64,000 bases of DNA from Nemophila menziesii (Eukaryota; Streptophyta; Magnoliopsida; Boraginales; Hydrophyllaceae): positions 186,001 through 250,000 of the forward strand of contig JARWIR010000174.1 of assembly GCA_029959085.1 (NCBI GenBank), read 5' to 3'. Shown one piece after another: positions 24,837-37,589 of the stretch. Both the position numbers and the translations under genes were made by a program. Every line of letters begins with the position of its first letter. Within the stretch, counting starts at the first letter, position 1. Below the pieces are notes generated by a model that did no database searches, was not told the DNA's origin, and saw nothing but the letters and a program-made list of their open reading frames with translations.

Positions 24837-25972
24837 GTGTCGAGATGTGTTATATTGACTTTTAGGTTGTTTTTAATATTCTATTTTAGGATATCGTATT
24901 TTGGCTCAGTTAGGGTTTTACCAACCGTAACATTCGACCCTAATTTCTAAAGTCTCTAACGTTATACCCTAAACCATAAACACAAAACCTTAACCCTATA
25001 ACCTACACCTAATCCATCACCATAAGCCCTAAATACTAACCATAAACTCTAACAATAAACCGTAACCAGAAACCCCAAACCCTAAACACTAAACCTTATA
25101 CCATAATCACATAACCTTAGTCACTGAACCCTAACCATGGAAAGCATAATAACGTGAAGATTTTGGCTTGTTTCTATCATCCAAACAGGTTGCAAACCGT
25201 TTTTAAGGTTTTTGAAGTTCCCTCGAAGGATTTCTGCTAACTTTCGCATACTTTCTCAGAATGGGGCACATAATATTTGTTTTTTGAGTGCGTTGGGCCT
25301 TCTGGGACCGACAGATAGCTTCGCCATCTAAGATGATCTGTTTTACGTGTTGAGATGTGTTTTATTGACTTTTAGGTTGTTTTTAATATTCTATTTTAGG
25401 ATATCGTATTTTGGCTCAGTTAGGGTTTTACCAACCGTAACATTCGACCCTAATTTCTAAAGTCTCTAACGTTATACCCTAAACCATAAACACAAAACCT
25501 TAACCCTATAACCTACACCAAATCCAAATACCATAAGGCCTAAATACTAACCATAAACTCTAACAATAAACCGTAACCAGAAACCCCAAACCCTAAACAC
25601 TAAACCTTATACCATAATCACATAACCTTAGTCACTGTACCCTAACCATGGAAAAGATAATAACGTGAAGATTTTGGCTTGTTTCTATCATCCAAACACG
25701 TTGCAAACCGTTTTTAAGGTTTTTAAAGTTCCCCGAAGGAATTCTGCTAACTTTCGCATACTTTCTCAGATTGGGGAACATAATATATGTTTTTTGAGTG
25801 CGTTGGGCCTTCTGGGACCGACAGATCGCTTCGCCATCTAAGATGATCTGTTTTACGTGTCGAGATGTGTTATATTGACTTTTAGGTTGTTTTTAATATT
25901 CTATTTTAGGATATCGTATTTTGGCTCAGTTAGGGTTTTACCAACCGTAACATTCGACCCTAATTTCTAAAG
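24444..25972 (+). repeat. 1529-bp tandem duplication, copy 1
   Basis: Runs from the telomere tract of M49 to the same point in M52, covering M50 (24837) and M51 (25347). Shared private markers with the next copy: CCCTCGAAGG (one-base insertion in M50), CACCAAATCCAAATACC and AAAAGATAATAACG with CAGATTGGGGAAC in M51. I saw no difference between the two copies, so this is one of the youngest events in the window, or a possible assembly duplication. Confidence 0.88.
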
Positions 25973-27501
25973 TCTCTAACGTTATACCCTAAACCATAAA
26001 CACAAAACCTTAACCCTATAACCTACACCTAATCCATCACCATAAGGCCTAAATACTAACCATAAACTCTAACAATAAACCGTAACCAGAAACCCCAAAC
26101 CCTAAACACTAAACCTTATACCCTAATCACATAACCTTAGTCACTGAACCCTAACCATGGAAAGGATAATAACGTAAAGATTTTGGCTTGTTTCTATCAT
26201 CCAAACACGTTGCAAACCGTTTTTAATGTTTTTGAAGTTCCCCGAAGGATTTCTGCTAAGTTTCGCATACTTTCTCAGAATGGGGCACATAATATATGTT
26301 TTTTGAGTGTGTTGGGCCTTCTGGGACCGACAGATTGCTTCGCCATCTAAGATGATCTGTTTTACGTGTCGAGATGTGTTATATTGACTTTTAGGTTGTT
26401 TTTAATATTCTATTTTAGGATATCGTATTTTGGCTCAGTTAGGGTTTTACCAACCGTAACATTCGACCCTAATTTCTAAAGTCTCTAACGTTATACCCTA
26501 AACCATAAACACAAAACCTTAACCCTATAACCTACACCTAATCCATCACCATAAGCCCTAAATACTAACCATAAACTCTAACAATAAACCGTAACCAGAA
26601 ACCCCAAACCCTAAACACTAAACCTTATACCATAATCACATAACCTTAGTCACTGAACCCTAACCATGGAAAGCATAATAACGTGAAGATTTTGGCTTGT
26701 TTCTATCATCCAAACAGGTTGCAAACCGTTTTTAAGGTTTTTGAAGTTCCCTCGAAGGATTTCTGCTAACTTTCGCATACTTTCTCAGAATGGGGCACAT
26801 AATATTTGTTTTTTGAGTGCGTTGGGCCTTCTGGGACCGACAGATAGCTTCGCCATCTAAGATGATCTGTTTTACGTGTTGAGATGTGTTTTATTGACTT
26901 TTAGGTTGTTTTTAATATTCTATTTTAGGATATCGTATTTTGGCTCAGTTAGGGTTTTACCAACCGTAACATTCGACCCTAATTTCTAAAGTCTCTAACG
27001 TTATACCCTAAACCATAAACACAAAACCTTAACCCTATAACCTACACCAAATCCAAATACCATAAGGCCTAAATACTAACCATAAACTCTAACAATAAAC
27101 CGTAACCAGAAACCCCAAACCCTAAACACTAAACCTTATACCATAATCACATAACCTTAGTCACTGTACCCTAACCATGGAAAAGATAATAACGTGAAGA
27201 TTTTGGCTTGTTTCTATCATCCAAACACGTTGCAAACCGTTTTTAAGGTTTTTAAAGTTCCCCGAAGGAATTCTGCTAACTTTCGCATACTTTCTCAGAT
27301 TGGGGAACATAATATATGTTTTTTGAGTGCGTTGGGCCTTCTGGGACCGACAGATCGCTTCGCCATCTAAGATGATCTGTTTTACGTGTCGAGATGTGTT
27401 ATATTGACTTTTAGGTTGTTTTTAATATTCTATTTTAGGATATCGTATTTTGGCTCAGTTAGGGTTTTACCAACCGTAACATTCGACCCTAATTTCTAAA
27501 G
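25973..27501 (+). repeat. 1529-bp tandem duplication, copy 2
   Basis: Covers the second half of M52, M53 (26366), M54 (26876) and the first part of M55 (27386). M52 is consequently a mosaic: GTGTCGAG leader and GACCCTAA like M50, but the AACGTAAAG / TAATGTTTTTG second half of T-type M49. Divergence from copy 1 resumes in M55, which reads CCATATACC where M52 reads CCATCACC. Confidence 0.88.
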
Positions 27502-27898
27502 TCTCTAACGTTATACCCTAAACCATAAACACAAAACCTTAACCCTATAACCTACACCTAATCCATATACCATAAGGCCTAAATACTAACCATAAACTCT
27601 AACAATAAACCGTAACCAGAAACCCCAAACCCTAAACACTAAACCTTATACCATAATCACATAACCTTAGCCACTGTACCTAAACCATGGAATGGATAAT
27701 AACGTGAAGATTTTGGCTTGTTTCTATCATCCAAACAGGTTGCAAACCGTTTTTAAGGTTTTTGAAGTTCCCCGAAGGATTTCTGCTAACTTTCGCATAC
27801 TTTCTCAGAATGGGGCACAACATATTTTTTTTTTTTTGAGTGCGTTGGGCCTTCTGGGACCGACAGATAGCTTCGCCATCTAAGATGATATGTTTTAC
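27386..27898 (+). repeat. M55, monomer with 13-base T run
   Basis: A 513-bp unit. The usual CATAATATTTGTTTTTTGAG is changed to CAACATA followed by thirteen T at 27825-27837, which explains the extra length. Other private changes are TTAGCCACTG, GTACCTAAACC and GGAATGGATAATAACG. T-run expansion is most simply replication slippage, but a sequencing or polishing error in a homopolymer cannot be excluded. Confidence 0.85.
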
Positions 27899-30444
27899 GT
27901 GTCGAGATGTGTTTTATTGACTTTTAGGTTGTTTTTAATATTCTATTTTAGGATATCGTATTTTGGGTCAGTTAGGGTTTTACCAACCGTAACATTCGAC
28001 CCTAATTTCTAAAGTCTATAACGTTATACCCTAAACCATAAACACAAAACCTTAACCCTATAACCTACACCTAATCCATCACCATAAGGCCTAAATACTA
28101 ACCATAAACTCTAACAATAAACCGTAACCAGAAACCCCAAACCCTAAACACTAAACCTTATACCATAATCACATAACCTTAGTCACTGTACCCTAACCAT
28201 GGAAAGGATAATAACGTGAAGATTTTGGCTTGTTTCTATCATCCAAACACGTTGCAAACCGTTTTTAAGGTTTTTAAAGTTCCCCGAAGGAATTCTGCTA
28301 ACTTTCGCATACTTTCTCAGAATGGGGAACATAATATATGTTTTTTGAGTGCGTTGGGCCTTCTGGAACCGACAGATCGCTTCGCCATCTAAGATGATCT
28401 GTTTTACGTGTCGAGATGTGTTATATTGACTTTTAGGTTGTTTTTAATATTCTATTTTAGGATATCGTATTTTGGCTCAGTTAGGGTTTTACCAACCGTA
28501 ACATTCGACCCTAATTTCTAAAGTCTCTAACGTTATACCCTAAACCATAAACACAAAACCTTAACCCTATAACCTACACCTAATCCATATACCATAAGGC
28601 CTAAATACTAACCATAAACTCTAACAATAAACCGTAACCAGAAACCCCAAACACTAAACACTAAACCTTATACCATAATCACATAACCTTAGTCACTTTA
28701 CCCAAACCATGGAAAGGATAATAACGTGAAGATTTTGGCTTGTTTCTATCATCCAAACAGGTTGCAAACCGTTTTTAAGGTTTTTGAAGTTCCCCGAAGG
28801 ATTTCTGCTAACTTTCGCATACTTTCTCAGAATGGGGCACATAATATTTGTTTTTTGAGTGCGTTGGGCCTTTTGGGACCGACAGATAGCTAAGCCATCT
28901 AAGATGATCTGTTTTACGTGTTGAGATGTGTTTTATTGACTTTTAGGTTGTTTTTAATATTCTATTTTAGGATATCGTATTTTGGCTCAGTTAGGGTTTT
29001 ACCAACCGTAACATTCGACCCTAATTTCTAAAGTCTCTAACGTTATACCCTAAACCATAAACACAAAACCTTAACCCTATAACCTACACCTAATCCATCA
29101 CCATAAGGCCTAAATACTAACCATAAACTCTAACAATAAACCGTAACAAGGTACCCCAAACCCTAAACACTAAACCTTATACCCTAATCACATAACCTTA
29201 GTCACTGTACCCTAACCATGGAAAGGATAATAACGTGAAGATTTTGGCTTGTTTCTATCATCCAAACACGTTGCAAACCGATTTTAAGGTTTTTGAAGTT
29301 CCCCGAAGGATTTCTTCTAACTTTCGCATACTTTCTCAGAATGGGGCACATAATATATGTTTTTTGAGTGCGTTGGGCCTTCTGGGACCGACAGATGGCT
29401 TCGCCATCTAAGATGATCTGTTTTACGTGTTGAGATGTGTTTTATTGACTTTTAGGTTGTTTTTAATATTCTAATTTTTGATATCGTATTTTGGCTAAGT
29501 TAGGGTTTTACCAACCGTAACATTCAACCCTAATTTCTAAAGTCTCTAACGTTATACCCTAAACCATAAACACAAAACCTTAACCCTATAACCTACACCT
29601 AATCCATCACCATAAGCCCTAAATACTAACCATAAACTCTAACAATAAAGAGTAACCAGAAACCTCAAACCCTAAACACTAAACCTTATACCATAATCAC
29701 ATAACCTTAGTCAGTGAACCCTAACCATGGAAAGGATAATAACGTGAAGATTTTGGCTTGTTTTTATCATCCAAACACGTTGCAAACCGTTTTTAAGGTT
29801 TTTGAAGTTCCCCGAAGGATTTCTGCTAACTTTCACATACTTTCTCAGAATGGGGCACATAATATTTGTTTTTTGAGTGCGTTAGGCCTTCTGGGACCGA
29901 CAGATAGCTTCGCCATCTAAGATGATCTGTTTTACGTGTTGAGATGTGTTTTATTGACTTTTAGGTTGTTTTTAATATTCTATTTTAGGATATCGTATTT
30001 TGGCTCAGTTAGGGTTTTACCAACCGTAACATTCGACCCTAATTTCTAAAGTCTCTGACGTTATACCCTAAACCATAAACACAAAACCTTAACCCTATAA
30101 CCTACACCTAATCCATCACCATAAGCCCTAAATACTAACCATAAACTCTAACAATAAACTATAACCAGAAACCCCAAACCCTAAACACTAAACCTTATAC
30201 CATAATCACATAACCTTAGTCACTGAACCCTAACCATGGAAAGCATAATAACGTGAAGATTTTGGCTTATTTCTATCATCCAATCACGTTGCAAACCGTT
30301 TTTAAGGTTTTTGAAGTTCCCCGAAGGATTTCTGCTAACTTTCGCATACTTTCTCAGAATGGGGCACATAATATTTGTTTTTTGAGTGCGTTGGGCCTTC
30401 TGGGACCGACAGATAGCTTCGCCATCTAAGATGATTTGTTTTAC
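27899..30444 (+). repeat. M56-M60, central-domain monomers
   Basis: Monomer starts: 27899, 28408, 28918, 29427, 29936. M56 has GGGTCAG with GTCTATAACG. M57 ends CAGATAGCTAAGCCATC, in which the hairpin arm differs from other copies; that ending recurs at the end of the monomer starting 44207. M58 has AACAAGGTACCCC. M59 belongs to the AAAGAGTAACC / AACCTCAAACC subfamily. M60 has CTCTGACG and AAACTATAACC, and precedes a T-type unit. Confidence 0.87.
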
Positions 30445-30516
30445 GTGTTGAGATGTGTTTTATTGACTTTTAGGTTGTTTTTAATATTTTATTTTAGGAT
30501 ATCGTATTTTGGGTTA

Positions 30517-30539
30517 GTTAGGGTTTTACCAACCCTAAC
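30517..30539. repeat. T-type telomeric hairpin in M61
   Basis: Arms 30517-30525 and 30531-30539 with a 5-nt loop. The right arm overlaps the start of the 13-bp duplication, so M61 has three consecutive AACCCTAA-like arms that could compete for the single TTAGGGTT. Confidence 0.85.
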
Positions 30540-30562
30540 ATTCAACCCTAACATTCAACCCT
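30537..30562 (+). repeat. 13-bp tandem duplication in M61
   Basis: The word AACATTCAACCCT occurs at 30537-30549 and again at 30550-30562; all other monomers have it once. It is the only such duplication I found in 126 copies, and it lies at the distal arm of the hairpin, where polymerase slippage is plausible. Confidence 0.92.
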
Positions 30563-30966
30563 AATTTTTAAATTCTCTAACGTTATACCCTAAACCATAA
30601 ACACAAAACCTTAACCCTATAACCTACACCTAATCCATCACCATAAGGCCTAAATACTAACCATAAACTCTAACAATAAACCGTAACCAGAAACCCCAAA
30701 CCCTAAACACTAAACCTTATACCCTAATCACATAACCTTAGTCACTGAACCCTAACCATGGAAAGGATAATAACGTAAAGATTTTGGCTTGTTTCTATCA
30801 TCCAAACACGTTGCAAACCGTTTTTAATGTTTTTGAAGTTCCCCGAAGGATTTCTGCTAAGTTTCGCATACTTTCTCAGAATGGGGCACATAATATATGT
30901 TTTTTGAGTGTGTTGGGCCTTCTGGGACCGACAGATTGCTTCGCCATCTAAGATGATCTGTTTTAC

Positions 30967-32495
30967 GTGTCGAGATGTGTTATATTGACTTTTAGGTTGT
31001 TTTTAATATTCTATTTTAGGATATCGTATTTTGGCTCAGTTAGGGTTTTACCAACCGTAACATTCGACCCTAATTTCTAAAGTCTCTAACGTTATACCAT
31101 AAACCATAAACACAAAACCTTAACCCTATAACCTACACCTAATCCATCACCATAAGCCCTAAATACTAAACATAAACTCTAACAATAAACCGTAACCAGA
31201 AACCCCAAACCCTAAACACTAAACCTTATACCATAATCACATAACCTTAGTCACTGAACCCTAACCATGGAAAGCATAATAACGTGAAGATTTTGGCTTG
31301 TTTCTATCATCCAAACAGGTTGCAAACCGTTTTTAAGGTTTTTGAAGTTCCCTCGAAGGATTTCTGCTAACTTTCGCATACTTTCTCAGAATGGGGCACA
31401 TAATATTTGTTTTTTGAGTGCGTTGGGCCTTCTGGGACCGACAGATAGCTTCGCCATCTAAGATGATCTGTTTTACGTGTTGAGATGTGTTTTATTGACT
31501 TTTAGGTTGTTTTTAATATTCTATTTTAGGATATCGTATTTTGGCTCAGTTAGGGTTTTACCAACCGTAACATTCGACCCTAATTTCTAAAGTCTCTAAC
31601 GTTATACCCTAAACCATAAACACAAAACCTTAACCCTATAACCTACACCTAATCCATATACCATAAGGCCTAAATACTAACCATAAACTCTAACAATAAA
31701 CCGTAACCAGAAACCCCAAACCCTAAACACTAAACCTTATACCATAATCACATAACCTTAGTCACTGTACCCTAACCATGGAAAGGATAATAACGTGAAG
31801 ATTTTGGCTTGTTTCTATCATCCAAACACGTTGCAAACCGTTTTTAAGGTTTTTAAAGTTCCCCGAAGGAATTCTGCTAACTTTCGCATACTTTCTCAGA
31901 ATGGGGAACATAATATATGTTTTTTGAGTACGTTGGGCCTTCTGGGACCGACAGATCGCTTCGCCATCTAAGATGATCTGTTTTACGTGTTGAGATGTGT
32001 TTTATTGACTTTTAGGTTGTTTTTAATATTTTATTTTAGGATATCGTATTTTGGGTTAGTTAGGGTTTTACCAACCCTAACATTCAACCCTAATTTCTAA
32101 ATTCTCTAACGTTATACCCTAAACCATAAACACAAAACCTTAACCCTATAACCTACACCTAATCCATCACCATAAGGCCTAAATACTAACCATAAACTCT
32201 AACAATAAACCGTAACCAGAAACCCCAAACCCTAAACACTAAACCTTATACGCTAATCACATAACCTTAGTCACTGAACCCTAACCATGGAAAGGATAAT
32301 AAGGTAAAGATTTTGGCTTGTTTCTATCATCCAAACACGTTGCAAACCGTTTTTAATGTTTTTGAAGTTCCCCGAAGGATTTCTGCTAAGTTTCGCATAC
32401 TTTCTCAGAATGGGGCACATAATATATGTTTTTTGAGTGTGTTGGGCCTTCTGGGACCGACAGATAGCTTCGCCATCTAAGATGATCTGTTTTAC
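30967..32495 (+). repeat. M62-M64, copy 1 of a block repeated seven monomers later
   Basis: Monomer starts: 30967, 31477, 31987. Private markers shared with 34534-36062 are CTAAACATAAAC (M62) and GAGTACGTTGGG (end of M63), and the order GTCGAG monomer, CCATATACC monomer, T-type is the same. Offset 3567 bp. Differences: M62 has ATACCATAAACC, and M64 has TACGCTAATC and AAGGTAAAG. Confidence 0.87.
32059..32081. repeat. T-type telomeric hairpin in M64
   Basis: Arms 32059-32067 and 32073-32081 around TTACC. M64 ends CAGATAGC, whereas its partner at 35554 ends CAGATTGC, so the duplicated homology stops near the monomer end. Confidence 0.85.
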
Positions 32496-34533
32496 GTGTT
32501 GAGATGTGTTATATTGACTTTTAGGTTGTTTTTAATATTCTATTTTAGGATATCGTATTTTGGATCAGTTAGGGTTTTACCAACCGTAACATTCGACCCT
32601 AATTTCTAAAGTCTCTAACGTTATACCCTAAACCATAAACACAAAACCTTAACCCTATAACCTACACCTAATCCATCACCATAAGCCCTAAATACTAACC
32701 ATAAACTCTAACAATAAACCGTAACCAGAAACCCCAAACCCTAAACACTAAACCTTATACCATAATCACATAACCTTAGTCACTGAACCCTAACCATGGA
32801 AAGCATAACAACGTGAAGATTTTGGCTTGTTTCTATCATCCAAACAGGTTGCAAACCGTTTTTAAGGTTTTTGAAGTTCCCTCGAAGGATTTCTGCTAAC
32901 TTTCGCATACTTTCTCAGAATGGGGCACATAATATTTGTTTTTTGAGTGCGTTGGGCCTTCTGGGACCGACAGATAGCTTCGCCATCTAAGATGATCTGT
33001 TTTACGTGTTGAGATGTGTTTTATTGACTTTTAGGTTGTTTTTAATATTCTATTTTAGGATATCGTATTTTGGCTCAGTTAGGGTTTTACCAACCGTAAC
33101 ATTCGACCCTAATTTCTAAAGTCTCTAACGTTATACCCTAAACCATAAACACAAAACCTTAACCCTATAACCTACACCTAATCCATATACCATAAGGCCT
33201 AAATACTAACCATAAACTCTAACAATAAACTGTAACCAGAAACCCCAAACCCTAAACACTAAACCTTATACCATAATCACATAACCTTAGTCACTGAACC
33301 CTAACCATGGAAAGCATAACAACGTGAAGATTTTGGCTTGTTTCTATCATCCAAACACGTTGCAAACCGTTTTTAAGGTTTTTGAAGTTCCCCGAAGGAT
33401 TTCTGCTAACTTTCGCATACTTTCTCAGAATGGGGCACATAATATTTGTTTTTTGAGTGCGTTGGGCCTTCTGGGACCGACAGATAGCTTCGCCATCTAA
33501 GATGATCTGTTTTACGTGTTGAGATGTGTTATATTGACTTTTAGGTTGTTTTTAATATTCTATTTTAGGATATCGTATTTTGGATCAGTTAGGGTTTTAC
33601 CAACCGTAACATTCGACCCTAATTTCTAAAGTCTCTAACGTTATACCCTAAACCATAAACACAAAACCTTAACCCTATAACCTACACCTAATCCATCACC
33701 ATAAGGCCTAAATACTAACCATAAACTCTAACAATAAACCGTAACAAGAAACCCCAAACCCTAAACACTAAACCTTATACCCTAATCACATAACCTTAGT
33801 CACTGTACCCTAACCATGGAAAGGATAATAACGTGAAGATTTTGGCTTGTTTCTATCATCCAAACACGTTGCAAACTGATTTTAAGGTTTTTGAAGTTCC
33901 CCGAAGGATTTCTTCTAACTTTCGCATACTTTCTCAGAATGGGGCACATAATATATGTTTTTTGAGTGCGTTGGGCCTTCTGGGACCGACAGATGGCTTC
34001 GCCATCTAAGATGATCTGTTTTACGTGTTGAGATGTGTTTTATTGACTTTTAGGTTGTTTTTAATATTCTAATTTTTGATATCGTATTTTGGCTCAGTTA
34101 GGGTTTTACCAACCGTAACATTCAACCCTAATTTCTAAAGTCTCTAACGTTATACCCTAAACCATAAACACAAAACCTTAACCCTATAACCTACACCTAA
34201 TCCATCACCATAAGCCCTAAATACTAACCATAAACTCTAACAATAAAGAGTAACCAGAAACCTCAAACCCTAAACACTAAACCTTATACCATAATCACAT
34301 AACCTTAGTCAGTGAACCCTAACCATGGAAAGGATAATAACGTGAAGATTTTGGCTTGTTTTTATCATCCAAACACGTTGCAAACCGTTTTTAAGGTTTT
34401 TGAAGTTCCCCGAAGGATTTCTGCTAACTTTCACATACTTTCTCAGAATGGGGCACATAATATATGTTTTTTGAGTGTGTTGGGCCTTCTGGGACCGACA
34501 GATTGCTTCGCCATCTAAGATGATCTGTTTTAC
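32496..34533 (+). repeat. M65-M68, monomers between the two 3567-bp-spaced copies
   Basis: Monomer starts: 32496, 33006, 33516, 34025. M65 has GGATCAG with CATTCGACCC, a combination of two markers normally found in different blocks, and the CCCTCGAAGG insertion. M66 has AAACTGTAACC and AAGCATAACAACG. M67 has GGATCAG and AACAAGAAACC with ACTGATTTT. M68 is the AAAGAGTAACC subfamily but ends GAGTGTGTTGGG / CAGATTGC, normally the end of a T-type unit, so it is a crossover product. Confidence 0.86.
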
Positions 34534-36062
34534 GTGTCGAGATGTGTTATATTGACTTTTAGGCTGTTTTTAATATTCTATTTTAGGATATCGTATTTTG
34601 GCTCAGTTAGGGTTTTACCAACCGTAACATTCGACCCTAATTTCTAAAGTCTCTAACGTTATACCCTAAACCATAAACACAAAACCTTAACCCTATAACC
34701 TACACCTAATCCATCACCATAAGCCCTAAATACTAAACATAAACTCTAACAATAAACCGTAACCAGAAACCCCAAACCCTAAACACTAAACCTTATACCA
34801 TAATCACATAACCTTAGTCACTGAACCCTAACCATGGAAAGCATAATAACGTGAAGATTTTGGCTTGTTTCTATCATCCAAACAGGTTGCAAACCGTTTT
34901 TAAGGTTTTTGAAGTTCCCTCGAAGGATTTCTGCTAACTTTCGCATACTTTCTCAGAATGGGGCACATAATATTTGTTTTTTGAGTGCGTTGGGCCTTCT
35001 GGGACCGACAGATAGCTTCGCCATCTAAGATGATCTGTTTTACGTGTTGAGATGTGTTTTATTGACTTTTAGGTTGTTTTTAATATTCTATTTTAGGATA
35101 TCGTATTTTGGCTCAGTTAGGGTTTTACCAACCGTAACATTCGACCCTAATTTCTAAAGTCTCTAACGTTATACCCTAAACCATAAACACAAAACCTTAA
35201 CCCTATAACCTACACCTAATCCATATACCATAAGGCCTAAATACTAACCATAAACTCTAACAATAAACCGTAACCAGAAACCCCAAACCCTAAACACTAA
35301 ACCTTATACCATAATCACATAACCTTAGTCACTGTACCCTAACCATGGAAAGGATAATAACGTGAAGATTTTGGCTTGTTTCTATCATCCAAACACGTTG
35401 CAAACCGTTTTTAAGGTTTTTAAAGTTCCCCGAAGGAATTCTGCTAACTTTCGCATACTTTCTCAGAATGGGGAACATAATATATGTTTTTTGAGTACGT
35501 TGGGCCTTCTGGGACCGACAGATCGCTTCGCCATCTAAGATGATCTGTTTTACGTGTTGAGATGTGTTTTATTGACTTTTAGGTTGTTTTTAATATTTTA
35601 TTTTAGGATATCGTATTTTGGGTTAGTTAGGGTTTTACCAACCCTAACATTCAACCCTAATTTCTAAATTCTCTAACGTTATACCCTAAACCATAAACAC
35701 AAAACCTTAACCCTATAACCTACACCTAATCCATCACCATAAGGCCTAAATACTAACCATAAACTCTAACAATAAACCGTAACCAGAAACCCCAAACCCT
35801 AAACACTAAACCTTATACCCTAATCACATAACCTTAGTCACTGAACCCTAACCATGGAAAGGATAATAACGTAAAGATTTTGGCTTGTTTCTATCATCCA
35901 AACACGTTGCAAACCGTTTTTAATGTTTTTGAAGTTCCCCGAAGGATTTCTGCTAAGTTTCGCATACTTTCTCAGAATGGGGCACATAATATATGTTTTT
36001 TGAGTGTGTTGGGCCTTCTGGGACCGACAGATTGCTTCGCCATCTAAGATGATCTGTTTTAC
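34534..36062 (+). repeat. M69-M71, copy 2 of the M62-M64 block
   Basis: Monomer starts: 34534, 35044, 35554. M69 has the shared CTAAACATAAAC and a private TTAGGCTG. M70 has GAGTACGTTGGG near its end. M71 is T-type and at the same time starts the four-monomer repeat that follows, so two amplification units overlap here. Confidence 0.87.
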
Positions 36063-37589
36063 GTGTCGAGATGTGTTATATTGACTTTTAGGTTGTTTTT
36101 AATATTCTATTTTAGGATATCGTATTTTGGCTCAGTTAGGGTTTTACCAACCGTAACATTCGACCCTAATTTCTAAAGTCTCTAACGTTATACCCTAAAC
36201 CATAAACACAAAACCTTAACCCTATAACCTACACCTAATCCATCACCATAAGGCCTAAATACTAACCATAAACTCTAACAATAAACCGTAACCAGAAACC
36301 CCAAACCCTAAACACTAAACCTTATACCCTAATCACATAACCTTAGTCACTGAACCCTAACCATGGAAAGGATAATAACGTGAAGATTTTGGCTTGTTTC
36401 TATCATCCAAACACGTTGCAAACCGTTTTTAAGGTTTTTGAAGTTCCCTGAAGGATTCTTGCTAAGTTTCGCATACTTTCTCAGAATGGGGCACATAATA
36501 TATGTTTTTTGAGTGCGTTGGGCCTTCTGGGACCGACAGATAGCTTCGCCATCTAAGATGATCTGTTTTACGTGTTGAGATGTGTTTTATTGACTTTTAG
36601 GTTGTTTTTAATACTCTATTTTAGGATATCGTATTTTGGGTCAGTTAGGGTTTTACCAACCGTAACATTCAACCCTAATTTCTAAAGTCTCTAACGTTAT
36701 ACCCTAAACCATAAACACAAAACCTTAACCCTATAACCTACACCTAATCCATCACCATAAGGCCTAAATACTAACCATAAACTCTAACAATAAACCGTAA
36801 CAAGAAACCCCAAACCCTAAACACTAAACCTTATACCCTAATCACATAACCTTAGTCACTGTACCCTAACCATGGAAAGGATAATAACGTGAAGATTTTG
36901 GCTTGTTTCTATCATCCAAACACGTTGCAAACTGATTTTAAGGTTTTTGAAGTTCCCCGAAGGATTTCTTCTAACTTTCGCATACTTTCTCAGAATGGGG
37001 CACATAATATATGTTTTTTGAGTGCGTTGGGCCTTCTGGGACCGACAGATGGCTTCGCCATCTAAGATGATCTGTTTTACGTGTTGAGATGTGTTTTATT
37101 GACTTTTAGGTTGTTTTTAATATTCTAATTTTTGATATCGTATTTTGGCTCAGTTAGGGTTTTACCAACCGTAACATTCAACCCTAATTTCTAAAGTCTC
37201 TAACGTTATACCCTAAACCATAAACACAAAACCTTAACCCTATAACCTACACCTAATCCATCACCATAAGCCCTAAATACTAACCATAAACTCTAACAAT
37301 AAAGAGTAACCAGAAACCTCAAACCCTAAACACTAAACCTTATACCATAATCACATAACCTTAGTCAGTGAACCCTAACCATGGAAAGGATAATAACGTG
37401 AAGATTTTGGCTTCTTTTTATCATCCAAACACGTTGCAAACCGTTTTTAAGGTTTTTGAAGTTCCCCGAAGGATTTCTGCTAACTTTCACATACTTTCTC
37501 AGAATGGGGCACATAATATTTGTTTTTTGAGTGCGTTAGGCCTTCTGGGACCGACAGATCGCTTCGCCATCTAAGATGATTTGTTTTAC
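35554..37589 (+). repeat. Four-monomer higher-order repeat, copy 1 (M71-M74)
   Basis: Monomer starts: 35554 (T-type), 36063 (GTCGAG, CCCTGAAGGATTCTTGC), 36572 (AATACTCTATTTT, GGGTCAG, AACAAG), 37081 (CTAATTTTTGATATC, AAAGAGTAACC). The same four types follow in the same order at +2036 bp. M74 has a private GGCTTCTTTTTATC where relatives have GGCTTGTTTTTATC. Confidence 0.9.
35626..35648. repeat. T-type telomeric hairpin in M71
   Basis: Arms 35626-35634 and 35640-35648. First T unit of the 2036-bp repeat; the next copy lies exactly four monomers on. Confidence 0.85.

Larger units (their letters stand above)
30445..30966 (+). repeat. M61, 522-bp T-type monomer
   Basis: The longest unit in the window. 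It is T-type, with the same AACGTAAAG / TAATGTTTTTG second half as M49. The excess 13 bp is a tandem duplication next to the telomeric hairpin. It also carries AATTTTTAAATTCTC, a private C-to-T change. Confidence 0.9.
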
